Shown here: positions 36,001 to 49,651 of the stretch, piece after piece | Layout: every line of letters starts with the position of its first letter | How positions within the stretch are numbered: position 1 is the stretch's first letter | DNA from: Pegea sp. RAD2-039 | Lineage: Eukaryota; Chordata; Thaliacea; Salpida; Salpidae | DNA: 64,000 bases | Assembly (NCBI GenBank): GCA_034620365.1 | Contig: JAQGEQ010000380.1 | Span: 4,030,001 to 4,094,000, forward strand | Direction of reading: 5' to 3' | Notes under the pieces: generated by a model | Told to the model about the DNA's origin: nothing | Seen by the model: only the letters and a program-made list of their open reading frames with translations | Database searches by the model: none | Position numbers and translations under genes: made by a program

Positions 36001-37154
36001 AAGAAAATTAGTTATACTTTTTTCTTTTAAAAGTAACTGGTCTTAAATTATTGTATCAATTTTAATACAAATTAACACAAATCTTTTTTAATCACTGACA
36101 ATGTAATCTAAATTTATAAAATAAAGTTCAATTTAGCTGATTATTTTATTTTAGAGTACAATAATAGTGAGATTATGTTCTTATTTCTATCCTAATGAGA
36201 TTGTAACTGCAGATAAACCTGATTCGAATTTGATAAAGTACATAGTAATTAACCGAAGCTAAAAGTATTGGTTTATAATTGAAATAATAAGTTCTTTAAA
36301 ATTAAAATTTGAAAGCAAATTGCTGAATTAATGAAATTTATTTAATCTCAATGATATATCAAAACATAAGCCACTATAATGAAAGTTGCCAATTTATTTT
36401 CAAATTTAATTACTGTTGTAAAATAAAATATTATTTTTTAAGCATGAAATTATCAAACAGATTAAAATTGAAAATTTTATCTGTTAAAATAACGAATAAA
36501 TTTGATGTTTTAATATAAACAAGGTAATATTGATCTTAGTAAACTTTAAACCTTATAAAAGCTGATATTTTTAATTTCCTGAAATTTCACTCTAAAATAC
36601 CATTTGAGCTTCCGAAAAAAATAATCTACTTTAAGTTTTTAATACATTTTGTTTAACTCCTTCAAACTTTTGTAATTGAAAGTATGAATTTTGTTATAAC
36701 TTTTAGTTCATCATTTACTAAACGATATTTAAAAGTTTTTGAAACAAAGAATTCTTAAATTATATCAAAAGCATGTTTTGATCTAGCAACAAGTTAGAGA
36801 GTATCATTAACCAAAAACAAGTGGTAAGGATTAAAGCTATTTTTTATTTATACATTTATATGACTAACCTTACAAAACAATTGATCTAGTTACAGAGCAA
36901 CAACACTTGCATAAAAAAAAATTAAATTACTTAAATTCAGTCAATAAGAATTTGAAATTATTTTCTATCATTCATTGTCTGGCTTAACGTGAAATGATAT
37001 AAGTAATTAAAGTTTTAAGAAACATTTAATACCTGTTAAAATCTTTGCTTTATTACTTTACTAATTCAACTAATTGACTTGTTTTCAAATTTCAAGACAT
37101 TCAAAAAAATTTTGAGGTTTAAAAACTTAAGTTGATGAGTTTTTTAATCATAAA
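33067..37154. other. Gene-poor A/T-rich tract
   Basis: No supportable gene. 35380-35640 is somewhat more complex in sequence but has no open frame on either strand. The 100-codon minus-strand frame at 34376-34678 starts with TTG and has no support. Confidence 0.4.
35821..35853. repeat. Inverted repeat with 11-bp perfect arms
   Basis: ATAATTAGAGA at 35821-35831 and its inverse at 35843-35853, separated by 11 bp. It could form a short hairpin; no function assigned. Confidence 0.7.
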
Positions 37155-37480
37155 TTACGTTCTAAAAACAGAGATTTTATGTAAGATAAGATTTCAGCAA
37201 ATAGTTTATAACGGCAAGTTGTATTTGTAAGAATTGTTTGTTGTTTTGAAATCTTCTAAATTTATAATTTGTACCTATATGTTGTATCTAATTTATTAAT
37301 ATTTTACATAATCGTTTCACTTACTCCTGCGTAAAAAACATTAAAAAAACAGAAACGACAAGAAAACCAAATTTTAATAATATAAAACTGCTTATGTAAC
37401 ATCTATAAGACTTTTCGTAACTTTCTATCTCTTGTGTAAACGCAAATACTTCGTTTTGTAGATGATTTAATTTAGCAGTT
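37155..37480 (-). CDS. Candidate 3' exons of a tail-anchored coiled-coil protein
   Basis: Minus-strand exon 37480-37325 follows a moderate acceptor (TTGTCTAAAAG), stays open throughout and ends at the consensus donor GA|GTAAGT. It encodes TAKLNHLQNEVFAFTQEIES, then YEKSYRCYISSFILLKFGFL and VVSVFLMFFTQ: a heptad-like helix followed by a C-terminal hydrophobic segment. A terminal exon begins at 37161 after a strong acceptor (CTCTGTTTTTAG), adds Glu-Thr and stops at 37155. A possible AATAAA lies about 100 nt further on. The layout resembles SNARE-like or other tail-anchored ER/Golgi proteins, but no family is recognised. The first exon, with the ATG, was not found. Confidence 0.35.
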
Positions 37481-38654
37481 CTTTTAGACAATTGATGTAA
37501 ACCGCAGATAAAAAACAATTAAATTATATGCATCAACTCATTTATATTTTCAAAATCTATTAAATCACCTGGTCTATAAGAGAAAAATGTACAGAAAAAT
37601 CTGAAATTATGTAAAACTTCGCTTAATTATCATAGCGATATTTTAAGCTTTATTATAAAGTTCAAAACTTATTAGCACCATACAATTATGACGGAATTGT
37701 TTTCCCTTTAATTCAACTAATGCAAAATTAATTTTTTTAAAGAAATTTATTCAAATAGAACTTTTCAACGAATTAAGGAATTTAAGTTATTCCTAAGTGC
37801 CATTGACAGGAAAATCCGTTTTAGAAATTTGACAAAGCGCTAAGTTCGTTTCTAGACTTGCTTTAAATCAAAACTAATTTATATTTCTCTTGTAATCTCT
37901 TTTTTATCAGAAAAATAAATATTCAGCATGAAAATGTTAAATCTGGAAAAAATTGGCACAGCCGTCTAGACCTTAATAAGGATTATAAAAATTCCTGAAC
38001 ATTTTCAAACTTTCACAATAGCTTGTTTTCTACTTTATCATGCAACAAATTAGTGAACTGAAATTTATTTATATTGAAATTTAAAAAAACGTAATTCTAC
38101 ATATAGTGAACTATATCAGAAAAATATGAATGCTTAACAAGCTTATTAAGTGCAGAATAAATGTTGTTAAAAGTTATTTAAGCTACTTGAATATAATTGA
38201 CATTAATACGTAGTAAATTTCAAGTTTACAGCTGATTTTGTTGAAACCCTTTGTACTTTTTAGCTTTTGCACTATCGTAACAATTTCTTCAGATAGTATT
38301 TGAGAACTTTTTATCTGTTTTTAACTGAAATAATTATTATATTATTTTATATGAAGAAAAAGTTAATTAAGAAAATCAAAAAGATCCAAACAAACAAACT
38401 TTGTGTAAGTCAATGTTTTAAAAACTATTCCTAATAAACTTAAAAACTCTAACAAAAAACTTGTTTAGATATTAAGTACAAATATTTTTACACGATTGGT
38501 TGATTTATTATGTGTCATTTGAGAATTATGATTAAACTGAAAAGATGTAATCACCTTTTCGCTGGGCGTTGCCTTTCATCATAAGATAAGCGTTTTCTAG
38601 TTTTTGTTAAATGAAATTTGGTTTCCGCCAATACGGCTTTATCAAGCTCAACAA

Positions 38655-38750
38655 AATGTGGGTTTCCCCAAAAAATTTAACTTTGGCAACTTACAGGATT
38701 AAACATATTCATCATACTACAATCACATATTGGTGAGAAGGCTTTTGGTA
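38655..38750 (+). pseudogene. Possible C2H2 zinc-finger remnant
   Basis: With frame changes the stretch reads CGF..KKFNFGNLQ, IKHIHHT and HIGEKAFGKIF, resembling the finger core (C..C..F....NL..H...H) and the HTGEKPF linker of tandem C2H2 fingers. Frameshifts and missing cysteines rule out function. The match is short and could be fortuitous. Confidence 0.25.
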
Positions 38751-38770
38751 AAATTTTCACATTCAACAAT

Positions 38771-41700
38771 TGTATTTGAACATCTGTTTTTTTCAATCAA
38801 ATTTGCTTGTAACGATTGAAAGAAACCACAAAATCGTCTGCTAATTTGTCACTTAGCCAACTAAGTTGTTTTTCATTTTGCTAATCACGTCAAAGCTTTT
38901 ATATTTTGGGAGAAAATTATATCTTAACTGAGGAAATTGAATAATAAACTCAGTAGGATACAATGGAATTAATTGGGTTACTTTTTTCAATTTGCATAAT
39001 TTAGATTAACAGTTTTAACGTTTAATTCATCAGCTTACAAATTTATAGACATCCGAAATTTGAAATTTTAATCTAATAATGACTTCATTAAGGGTTCAAA
39101 AGAATATTTTTTTAAGCTTTTATCAGTAATTACTTTAGATATTTTTTTATTTTTATGTAATTACTATATGTAAACTATATGTATACGAAGTCAAACCAAA
39201 TGATAACGAGTTCATCAGTATTTTTTACTCCAAAAATAAAATCTAAAAATGCTTCAAAAATTAATTATCTTCTCAAAGAAAACAGTTTAATTAATTTCAG
39301 AAAATTTAACAAATCTTAAAAATTTACGAGATATTTATAAATATTTATTTTCTAATTTTTATTGATTAGGTTATTTTCAGACGACTAAAATGAAATATAA
39401 ATATAAAATAACTAAAAATATATATCTATATAATTCAAACTCAGTCCAATCAATTTAAAATTATCAAACTATTGTACTTAATAATGAATTTATTTAGATT
39501 TAGAAAACTGTTTTTTATAACCTAAACCATCTTTACATCATACTTAAATCAGACATTAAACATTTTTATGTTTAAAAGTATTTGTTCAAATTTGGTAGTT
39601 AAAACTTTCTAAGCAAATATTTTTTAAGTGTTTTCTATCAATATATAATTCATACCCTTAAACAATAAATGGATTTTATTGAAACCACAAGAAAAACTTT
39701 TATTTAAGTGTAGAATAAACTGAGATTAATGTTTTATTAAGTTTCTAAAAGTATAAAAGTTTTATAATTTGCTGAAAAGTGGTAAGGAGTATATTTATTG
39801 CTTTTAAAAGTTACTTCGTGACACACAAATTGAATGTTTTCATACAAGAGAATCTAATTATATGTTTAGCTAATTTGAGGTTTATTTTACGCTGTAAATA
39901 CCTCAGCTTACAGTCTTGATTAGTTAATATCAACATTTTTTTCTTTATTTTTAGATTATTGTTTTCAAGTTGAGGTTTAATTTAAACTTGATATCTTAAA
40001 TAATCTAAAATCGAAAAAAAAACTTTACAAAATCTACTGTAACAGATTATTCACGTGTGTTATTAAAATTTTTCAAACATGTTATATTCTATTAAAAAAA
40101 GATGAAATAGAAATGAATTTTATTTTACTGAGTTTTATCTTTTTGTGAAAACGCCATCACCAAACTTAAAGAAGAAATTTACAAATTTAGTTTGTTGTCA
40201 TCACTAGCCTTCAAAATAAATTTTAAGGGCTAATTAATTTTGTAACATCTGTTTAATGTCATTAAAAAAACATCAAATTCACACAATTACTTCATTTTCA
40301 ATTTTCAAACTTTTAATTAATGTTTTTTTCATCCAAACTTGACTAGTAGATGATAATGATAAGAAAGGAATTTAAATAAACAGTTTTAAGTCCCAAATAA
40401 GGTCTCTTAAATATATTGCAATGAATTTTGATTATTTAGTTTTTTATATTGTGTCAATAAAAACAAACAGTAAAAATTATAGCAAAATAAGTAGGTTATA
40501 GTTTAATTATAAGTAAAACATATCTTAATTTTATTAATTAAGGATAAACACATATTATTATACCAATAACTACACTTTATAAGTTTCAATTAGGTTGAGA
40601 TTTTGTAGAAACATTGTTTTGCGTTCACTGTTATTCTGTTACATGAGTCTTTCACAAAAAGTACCTTTTTAGGTATACTTTCGAGAATAACTTAACCACC
40701 ATTTACAATTACTACTTATTGTATAAAAGTACATCATTAAAAGTATAAGTACACAACAACAATTTATTAAGTAGCTATTAAATCTTATTTTTGTGTTTTG
40801 AGTTCTGTAACTTGAGTTTAGTTTAATCAACATAGGTTTTTGTTAAGTATACAGCAGCAAAACATTTTTGATTTTATTTTAGCTTCTCTAATTGAAAGTT
40901 TTAAATAAAGTTCTCAACATTGAAACATAAAGCTAATCAAAAATGTTTTATTAATTTGTAAATTTTGATTTGTTGCATGCTCAAATTTTAATTTATAATT
41001 AGAAATGAATAATTGGTTTATGAAGCATATGCTACTATATCAAACATATTTTTATAAAAATAGAAAAATAATCCTTAACTATTCTTAAACAAAGCAAAAG
41101 CATAAGCTGAAAAATGTTTTATCAATTTGGTTATTTTTTAAATTGCAGACTCATTACATTCATCCTGAAATAAATTTGACACAAACTTTTGTATTCATAC
41201 TTTGAAAAAAAAAATTAAGAGACTAAATGAAGTGAACAATATTATCTAATTTCTCAGTAATTAAAGAAATATCATTTTCTTCTGACCTAAACTTTCGAAC
41301 CTACATAGCAAAGTATCCTTTAAAAACTAATATGCTATTCACAGGTTAATTTGTTAAAGCAATTTAGTTGACCAAGTGACTCTTTTAACTCATTAAATCT
41401 TCTGCAGTAATCACAGTTTGAGTGCTGATTTTAAGGATTAAAAAAATCTAGTTGTAAAAATACTTTAAGTAAATTATATTTTACAACAATTGTAGCTTGC
41501 CTAGTTGTAGTTAAATATAATTAACTTCTTTTCATCTTCACTTTACACCTAGCATACAACGAAAATGCCTCGTAAAATTCAAGTTAAAAGCCATTAGTAA
41601 ATTTCAATAATATCTTACGGCCTTGTTTATTTTTGTTGTAACAGTTTTGTAGCTATTTATTTTGGAGGCTGTATAAGCAATTATTAAAATTACGTGCTTC

Positions 41701-44700
41701 ATTAAAGTCTAATTAGTGTTGTCAGCATCATTAGTTGAACAGTTTTGCTATAAGAACCTGAAAATATTTATCATAAGTGTATCTTGTTTATTTAAAAGAA
41801 GTAGATTTTGATTGATTTAAGTATTAGCTGTGAGCAAATAATCAGTAAAAGCTTGCAATTGCTTCTTGCAATGTTAAACTACTGGCTTATGTCAATCATC
41901 TAGCTTTGCTGGCTAAAATTGAGCAGTATTTTCTTTGCTTATCTGAGTAAATATCAAATAGGATATAACTCAATGAGAGTTGACAGAGCTAACTACTAGA
42001 GTTACATTTTGTGAATGTTCAGAGTATTTAAATAACAAATATTTTGCTCTTTTGATTACGTAGGTTTATTGTAAATAAGTGATGTGACTTGAAGTGAGTG
42101 GTAAATTTTAAATTAACATTTTTTCGTCTTTAACTTGGAAGTAGTAATAGAAAGATCGAAATTATCTTTAAATTTTTCGAAATTTTCATAAAATATCTTC
42201 TATGAAAAAAACTTTTACAATTAAAAATATTTGAGATTACTTTCACATATCTCAGCAAACAAAGAATTTCTGTTTTAATTTTTTTCAAGAAACTATTTTT
42301 TTCTAAATTTTACTTTTAGATTAAAATAATAATAAATATAATAGTCAATATTTGTGGTTTATATTAAAAAAAGGTTGTAATAATGTTTATTAATAATGTT
42401 TATTTCAACCGGATATTTAATATATTTATTTACTATAAATATAAAAACAGCAGAGGTTTGAGTTTGTTTATCTTTTATTAAACCACTAATTGATCAAACA
42501 ATGACCTATTGTCTCTAAATTATATTAGATTAAATCAGATTAAGTTTCCTAATGAAATTTAATCTCGAAAAAGTTTTATATAAAGTTGTCAGTAATAAAA
42601 GTTCTCAACAAGAATTAAGAAATAGTGAAAAGAAATGATATCTTCTGATAACATTAAAAGAAAGTAGCAAGCTAGTCTTTGAATAATTACTTGAACTGTT
42701 TGAAAATTGAAGCATAACTCTTAAGTAAACTATCTAATGAAATAATTCTATTTAATTACCAATGTTGTGAGAGATAACTTTTAGATTTACAAGTAATTTT
42801 CAAGTTTTAAATATAAGACAGTAAAAACTAATCTCGTGAAACTCAAAACTATTCTCTTTCAGTTTAAGAACAAAAATTACAGTATTTTAAAAATCGAAGT
42901 TATAATGTTTAAGAAGTTACGGCTATTTGTAAGTTTTGTTTGATTGATGGGAATTGACATGAGGTCAAGTTTTCAGTTTGTAGTTTACACTTGTAGCTTG
43001 TTTTTTTTTGTTATTTTGAAGAATACTATATGAGACGAAATTTAAACTGTGCTTGTATACTTATTTCTTAATTCTAATCGTCGATGGTTAAAAGTTTGAT
43101 CATTACATTGTTCGCTTTTAAAAATGTTTTTGTTTTTTTAGAAGTTTGCACAGTAAAAAAATATACAAAAATTTATAATGACAGAAACTTTCAAACAATA
43201 GAAATGTTTTAACTCAAAATTAAACGTATTTTAGATTTGATGCAATGATACAATTAGTCAATTATTTATGCTGACAATAAAATCTTTAAGAAGATTCGGC
43301 TGAAAGATAGATTTGTTCTACTTATAGTATCATCGTTATGGTTTTCTTGATACTTTTTACGCATTAATTCTCTTGACTACTGTTCAAGTAATTTAAGACT
43401 TTATTTATGATAAAAAATTAAAATTTAAAATAATAATTTTGCTAGTTTGACTTGATTTTAAAATTCTTTTCGATCAAACTTTAAGTTTAGTTGTCAAAAT
43501 TGCAAAGAAGTTTATCATAATGATAATATGATCGAAAAATGTTTATTAATTTGAATAAAAAAAGTATTTTAATGGCTCATTGAAATGTTAAACTTGATTT
43601 TCATGTTAACACAATCGTATTACTGCTAATCCTTTGTAAAATGTTTGTACAGACTTACAATGCCTATACAGTTGAAAATATGCAGTTGCATATTTTATGT
43701 ATAATACCGTATTTATTTTCTTACAACTAAGTTTATCGATAAATTTACAAACTAATTTTGTTTTAATCTTTACTAAGTAGTTTACATTTATATTTAATTC
43801 AAAAATATATACAAAGAAAAGAAATGGTTGAATAAAACAGCTTTTTTATCAGTAGTTGATCCTTTTCGAAGCTTATTTTAATTTGTTTTTTAAATACTTT
43901 CAACAATATATTTTACTGATTGTTATTTTTGTAAGATAGTCTGTTAGTCTTTTAAGATATTTTGTAGATTCTTGTAGACACAATTTGTTGACTCAATAAA
44001 CTGATGTAATAAATTGTTTTTTTGTAATCATTCTCATTTGATTTTAAAATAAGCCTGAATTGAATTTTTTTTGTAATATTAAACCAACAAGATTCACTTG
44101 AAAAGATTTTAGGAACATTTTATTATCCGTTGATAAGTACATTAAAAACCATACTGACTTTTTTGAAAATATTTTAATGCAGCAATATACTCCATCAAAC
44201 CGCAGGATGCAGATAAGTATATTTTGAAAACAACAAAATAGTCTTCCTATTTTAGCTTACACAGTTTTCCATTATGTGTCAGTGAACAAAAGGGTAGCAT
44301 TTGTCACATAAGTTTGTTATTTGCTTTTATTGCTTAAGGCTTTCGTGGGAACGTCTTTAGTAAATACCTGTTTGCTTTTCAATTTTAATAGAATATTATA
44401 TTCAGTAAAAATTATTATTGACTTGCTTAAGACAAACAAGTTTTATTTGTAAAGTGAATCTTTTTATTCGGTCACGCCTGTTGTTAAACTTTAAAAATAG
44501 AATTTTAAATTGACAAAAATCTTTACTTTATTGTTTTAATGAGTTCTTTGTTAGTTTCTGAAAAGCATATTTCATTATCAAATATTTTGTATTTAAGGTT
44601 ATGGAAAGTAGCTTTAAAAAGATTTATGCAAATTTAATTGTAAATTCAAACAGCCATTTATTAAAATTATACATTAAATATTACTAGGTCTTTTAATAGA

Positions 44701-47549
44701 ATATTTTTGACTTTTATTATTAACACACATATTAAACAATTCTCTCTTAAATTTCTGAAACCAAATATTTTAGAATGTTTCAAGAATACTACCTAGTTTG
44801 AACTTTAGATTAAAACGTCATCATTTAAAATTATCAAACTTATTTTGCTCACGACTAAAATATTTTTCAAAAGTTAAACATCAAAGATATTTATTGAAAA
44901 AGTCAATAATTATTGTTTGGCGTAATTTACAGTTTGCGATATTTACTGGTAGAAATGTATGCTCAACCAAATACAGAACAGTTTATTTCGTTTGTGAAGT
45001 CACAAGTTGAAAAAATATATTCTAATTAGGTATCTAAATTTGAATAAATTTTTTCTGAAAATGTATTAGCACATTTAATGAAGTCTTAATAACATGAAGT
45101 AAAAAGAAAGTTGTTTTTTAACTCAAACAGCTTTTCCTAATTCTATCTTCTATTCTTAGAATAGTTTAAATCAAATACAAGGAAACTATTAATTATGCTA
45201 ATTGTTATATCTTCTTATATGGTAAGGCTTTTATAAAAAATTTCGAAATTAATTAACTTTTTTGAGTAATGTTATTATCTTTGATAGAATAAAACACATT
45301 TTAATTATAAAGTTCAACAAATATTATATAAACTGAAATATAATTTAAAATAAGAATCTAATTTTGTTTTGAAAACAATTATTTATAAAATTTTTACATA
45401 TTCACTAAACAAATCATATTTTTTTTAAACGCTTTGTACTACTTTCTAGCTTAATATACCTAAAATATAATTAAATTTTTTCGTGTTAAAAAAGTATTTT
45501 TGTCTTATCCAATATTTTATAAGATGTCTAGTAGTTCAATACCAAATAAAAATCAAATAGGTTAGGTACTTTCATAGGTGATTCGAATAGAAGATCTTTT
45601 CTATTTAATACAAGTTTTTGTTGACTTGGTTTTGTTGTAAAGATGCAAACGAAACATAAACACTTTTTATTAAATTACTGTAAAAGGTTGGTATCCGGAA
45701 CAACTTCAGTCATACTCCAAGTCAAAGCTTGTATTGTATCGCTATTAAAGTTTGATAAATGAAATCGATCAGTTTAAAGTTAAAAATCGGATACATGCTT
45801 TTATAAGTATTGTTTGCATAACTCTTGTGGTGCAACAAACATAAGTTTAGATTAAAAATTCAACTTATCTTTGCACATACCGAAGTTAATCAGTTTCATG
45901 CACAATCAAAGCTGAACAAATTCCTTTTTTTTGAAAACATTTTTACTCAAACCTACAGGTTAACAATTAGTGATATACTTCTATAAAAACATTGATGATT
46001 TACATTTTAAACTACTACTAGTGTTACAAAACGATGAAAACTGTTAAACTTAACACTTAAATTAAAATACTGAGTTACGATTGCTACAAATGATAAAAAA
46101 TTCAAAACAAGAAAATAAAGAGACTTGTAAAGATTGCTTTTTTATCTTGTAGATATATATACGGCTTAACTACGTGGTGTATTACAGAACTATTTTTTGC
46201 AAAAAATGCAAAATAAATGACAAAGAATAATCAAACAAGTAATATTTTTACTGTATAAAGCTAAAATGATTGTTTTTTTTAAAGTTTATAGGAATTATTT
46301 GTTTGTCCTAAACCTGTGTTTAAATAAGTTTGTATTTCTTCAGATGCTGTTATTTTAAAAAGAATAATTCTCTAATATGCATTTGCAGTATTTGTATTTT
46401 TTAACTTGTGTTGTTAATTAGTTTGTCATATGCCACAAACCAAAAAAAATGTACCACAAAAACTAAGTGAATATTGTAACAAGAACTACATTCTGTAGCT
46501 GTGATACCCTAACCAAAACCATTTATCAAATTTGCTATGAGTGACTAGCAAAGAAAGAAATTAAATAAACATTAGAGTTTATTTCTGTCGCTGTTCAAAT
46601 AAAAACAGAAGAAATGTGGAAATATATCTAATTTACGTAGTATGGTAAACTAAATATTTATTAAAATCACCCCAAATTTTTCATAAAGTCGTTTTTAAAG
46701 CAGCAGTATTTTATTTTTAATATTTTACAAACGTCAATTTTCGAGCTTAGAGAGATTATTTTTTGTTTTTATAATTTCTTATCGAGATCAAACTAAAAAG
46801 ACGAATGCAACTAAGCAAGTAATTGATGCTACCAGTCTTTGTACAAGTATGTTATGTTTGGTAGTGCTTATTATTTATTATAAGAGTTACAAGGAAATCA
46901 ATTTTTAATTTTTTCATAAAAAGACAAGCTAGAGTGTTAGAAGAATATAAATTTTTGTGATGTTTTGACTTGATAAGCTGCATTTCTAGTAAGCAAACAA
47001 AATGTGCAAAAACCTCTGAGCAAGTATTTCTATTTACTTTGATCTTTCGATAATTCGAGCTCATATAGTGATTACGTGTCAAAAACTTTGCTCACACAAA
47101 CTGAAATTTGAAAAGATTTTAAACTTTGCTTTGAACCACTGAGATCATTTCTTATCTGCTTTTATTAGAATCAAAAGTAAATTCTGTACAAGAATAAATT
47201 AGATCGACTTTTTCGTTAAAAGTGGATTCAGAAAATGATTTAAGATAATTTAAATGTGAGATTAACTAAATAAAGTTACCAGAATAAAACTAAAATTGTA
47301 TGAGTAGATATGAAAAAATAAAGTTGTTTATTGGTAATCTCAGTGTATGTTTAGTAAGAAAACTAAAAAGATATCTTTTTCTAGCTTTAAGTCTTTGTTT
47401 ATTTATATTTTAGAATTTAAATTGATAAAAAAAACACTGCAACAAAGTTAGCAGAGCAATTCTATTGGTTGAAATTTAATACAAAAAATAATTGAAAGCT
47501 TCATTGTATGTACAATAAGTCAACCTTAGCCAGAACTTTTATAAAGGTT
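38771..47549. other. Gene-poor A/T-rich tract
   Basis: No gene I can support on either strand. The open frames at 44798-45010 (plus) and 46852-47082 (minus) begin with TTG and have no homology. An isolated short frame with acceptor and donor at about 44182-44219 is too small to judge. Confidence 0.4.
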
Positions 47550-48036
47550 TTACTTAATGCAAAAACACCAAAATCTACTAGTCCGTTTGGCTTTTACAAT
47601 TCTACAATTTAGAATGTATGGGCTTTTAAGTAAACATGGAAGCTGGTATTGGTATGAAACCACATAAACCGAGACAGAATCAAACCCAGAAACAGTAACG
47701 GTTTGTCTAGACTCCTTCTTAAACACATTGGGCTAACAATAAAAAGGAAAAAAACTTGCAGACAAATTGTGAATGAATATACATTAGCTCATTGGAAATT
47801 TAATTCTGTCATTAACGTCATCTCTTCCCTTCTAGAACAAGTAATGATAGAATTCTATTCATATAAGTTGAGAAAATCTTAGAAAAAATGTCTGACTTTT
47901 CAATTTGTAAAAATAAATTTACGAAATTCGAGTAACTTTCAATAATATGAATAGAATTAGTTTGAATTGTATGAGTATTAAAACAAATGTATGTATTTAC
48001 TTGTTGTATATTTATATTAAAATTATGCTCTAACAT
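47550..48036 (-). CDS. Candidate minus-strand small gene (one- or two-exon)
   Basis: A strong acceptor (TTTTGTGTCTCAG, AG at 48078-48077) stands 40 nt before an ATG at 48036, the spacing seen at the confident genes here. Read without splicing, the frame gives 72 aa ending ..LSLLVLEGKR (stop at 47818). Alternatively a donor GTAAAT after codon 12 (48001) can join in phase 0 to an exon starting at 47732, which follows an excellent acceptor (TTTTTATTGTTAG) and is open for 60 codons (PNVFKKESRQTVTVSGFDSV.., ..WCFCIK) to a stop at 47552-47550. The second exon has higher G+C, which favours it as coding or as a transposon remnant. No family recognised. Confidence 0.25.
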
Positions 48037-48087
48037 TTTGATAACCAAAGATAAAAATAGGTTTATATAAAAGTTTCTGAGACACAA

Positions 48088-49462
48088 AAGCTAAATTTTA
48101 AGATTTTTTGTTAAAAACAAAGTAAAAAGCAGAAGCAACTTTTTATCTATCATTATTACATCTCTAATATTAGATGCGTTGACTGTTATACCTAGCTTTA
48201 ACTCTTGTAAAATAATTACTGGGCAAACTTTTCATGTATTAGGATTTATCTCCTTAAAATTAATCTTTTTTGTTAAGTATAGATGTAAAGAGGAACTGTA
48301 TAAATTAATTTAAGTCATTTTGATGGTAATTTTCTCTTTTTAAAAAGAAGTTTTGCTAATTCTAATTAATCTAAACAATTTTTTTATCCAAAAGAATACA
48401 GCTGTTATTTAAATAAAGAATATAAGTGAATATATTTGTGTTATATTATAATACTTAAACAAAAACAGTTTAATGCTTGTTAAAACTTCAAACTAAAACA
48501 TTAAAACAATTATTTGTTTTCTCTTCCTTAATCTTAATGTCGGATGAAAAGAGAAATTGTTAAAAATGCAACAAAAAGGTTACAACTACAACCATCACCA
48601 CCTATGAATGACCTATTTTGACTAACAAGTTGTACATTGGTTTTTAAATGATACTGAAAGTATTTTTACTGCATGATATTAAAGTGATATACCTGAATAA
48701 AGCTATTAACGTCAAGGTTAACTGAATGTAGTCGCTTTTCAGACAGGCTTTCCAATCAGGAGAAAATAACTAAATATGTGTAATACTGAAGTATCTGTAA
48801 GAAATGTAATAAGCTTAATAATATGCATTGCATCACATATAACATTTTACTAAGGTTAATACCAAAGCTACTTTAGTATTAAAGTATGCATAAACTAAAT
48901 GAAGTTAACTTATGTTAAAAATATTTATAAAAAGTATATTCTTTATTTAGTAACATATTTAATTTGATGCTACAAACTAGATTGACATAATAGTTTTACA
49001 CTAACAAAATTTTTGCTAGAAATAAACTATTACTGAATCATAAGGAACATCATAAGTTCAATTGTAGTACCTGTATACTTATTCTACTTTAAATGGTGTT
49101 TTATTTGTACAACACAAGACTTTAAATTTCCAAAGTAAATGATAGTTTCTTTTTCAATTAAGGACTTACAAGCGTTTGAATATGTATTAACAAACACTGC
49201 CAAGAATTGATCGATTTAAGCTATGCATGTCTTATACAATTATTTATATATGAGCTATTGTTAATTGTAAGTTTGAAAAAATATAAAACTGAGTTTAACT
49301 TGTTTTGAGAATAATGAAATCCTAAGTTTGGATGTTTAACAGACGTTAAGTTTTGACTTATAAATATACAATAGTTACTATTAAAATGAAGTCACTTAAT
49401 TTAAAGAATTTTAAAAGTGTTGTAACTAAATTAGAAAAGTTTTTGAATATATTCTGCTTTAT
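48088..49462. other. Non-coding tract
   Basis: A/T-rich; nothing supportable. A short plus-strand frame near 48544-48621 (MKREIVKNATKRLQLQPSPP..) is too short to claim. Confidence 0.35.
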
Positions 49463-49651
49463 TTAAATGAACTGTAATGGAAATCTGGAATCTTTAACTG
49501 AAAGTTCTAAAGCAGGCGATTTCTTTTTTGTTTTGAATACTAAACTTTCTTTACTCGGTAAACAAGAAACTTCATAAAACACAGGTTTGTTCTTATCAAC
49601 CACCAATACTCCAAATAGTTTTGTAGACTTCAGTTTATACAATGCAAACAT
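49463..49651 (-). CDS. Candidate 62-aa ORF with adjacent poly(A) signal
   Basis: ATG at 49651, stop followed immediately by AATAAA. The chain (MFALYKLKSTKLFGVLVVDK.., ..ALELSVKDSRFPLQFI) has a balanced composition unlike most chance ORFs here, which are rich in Ile, Asn, Lys and Phe. A G+C-richer patch lies just upstream (49670-49740). No homologue, no clear splice sites. Could be a small gene, a terminal exon or a transposon scrap. Confidence 0.25.
   Translation of the reverse strand: MFALYKLKSTKLFGVLVVDKNKPVFYEVSCLPSKESLVFKTKKKSPALELSVKDSRFPLQFI

Noticed and set aside
44798..45010. 70-codon plus-strand frame (..IIVWRNLQFAIFTGRN..)
   Set aside because: TTG start; a possible AG acceptor lies inside, but there is no donor, homology or poly(A) signal to support it.
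46852..47082. 76-codon minus-strand frame
   Set aside because: TTG start, no acceptor near the internal ATG and no recognisable motif.
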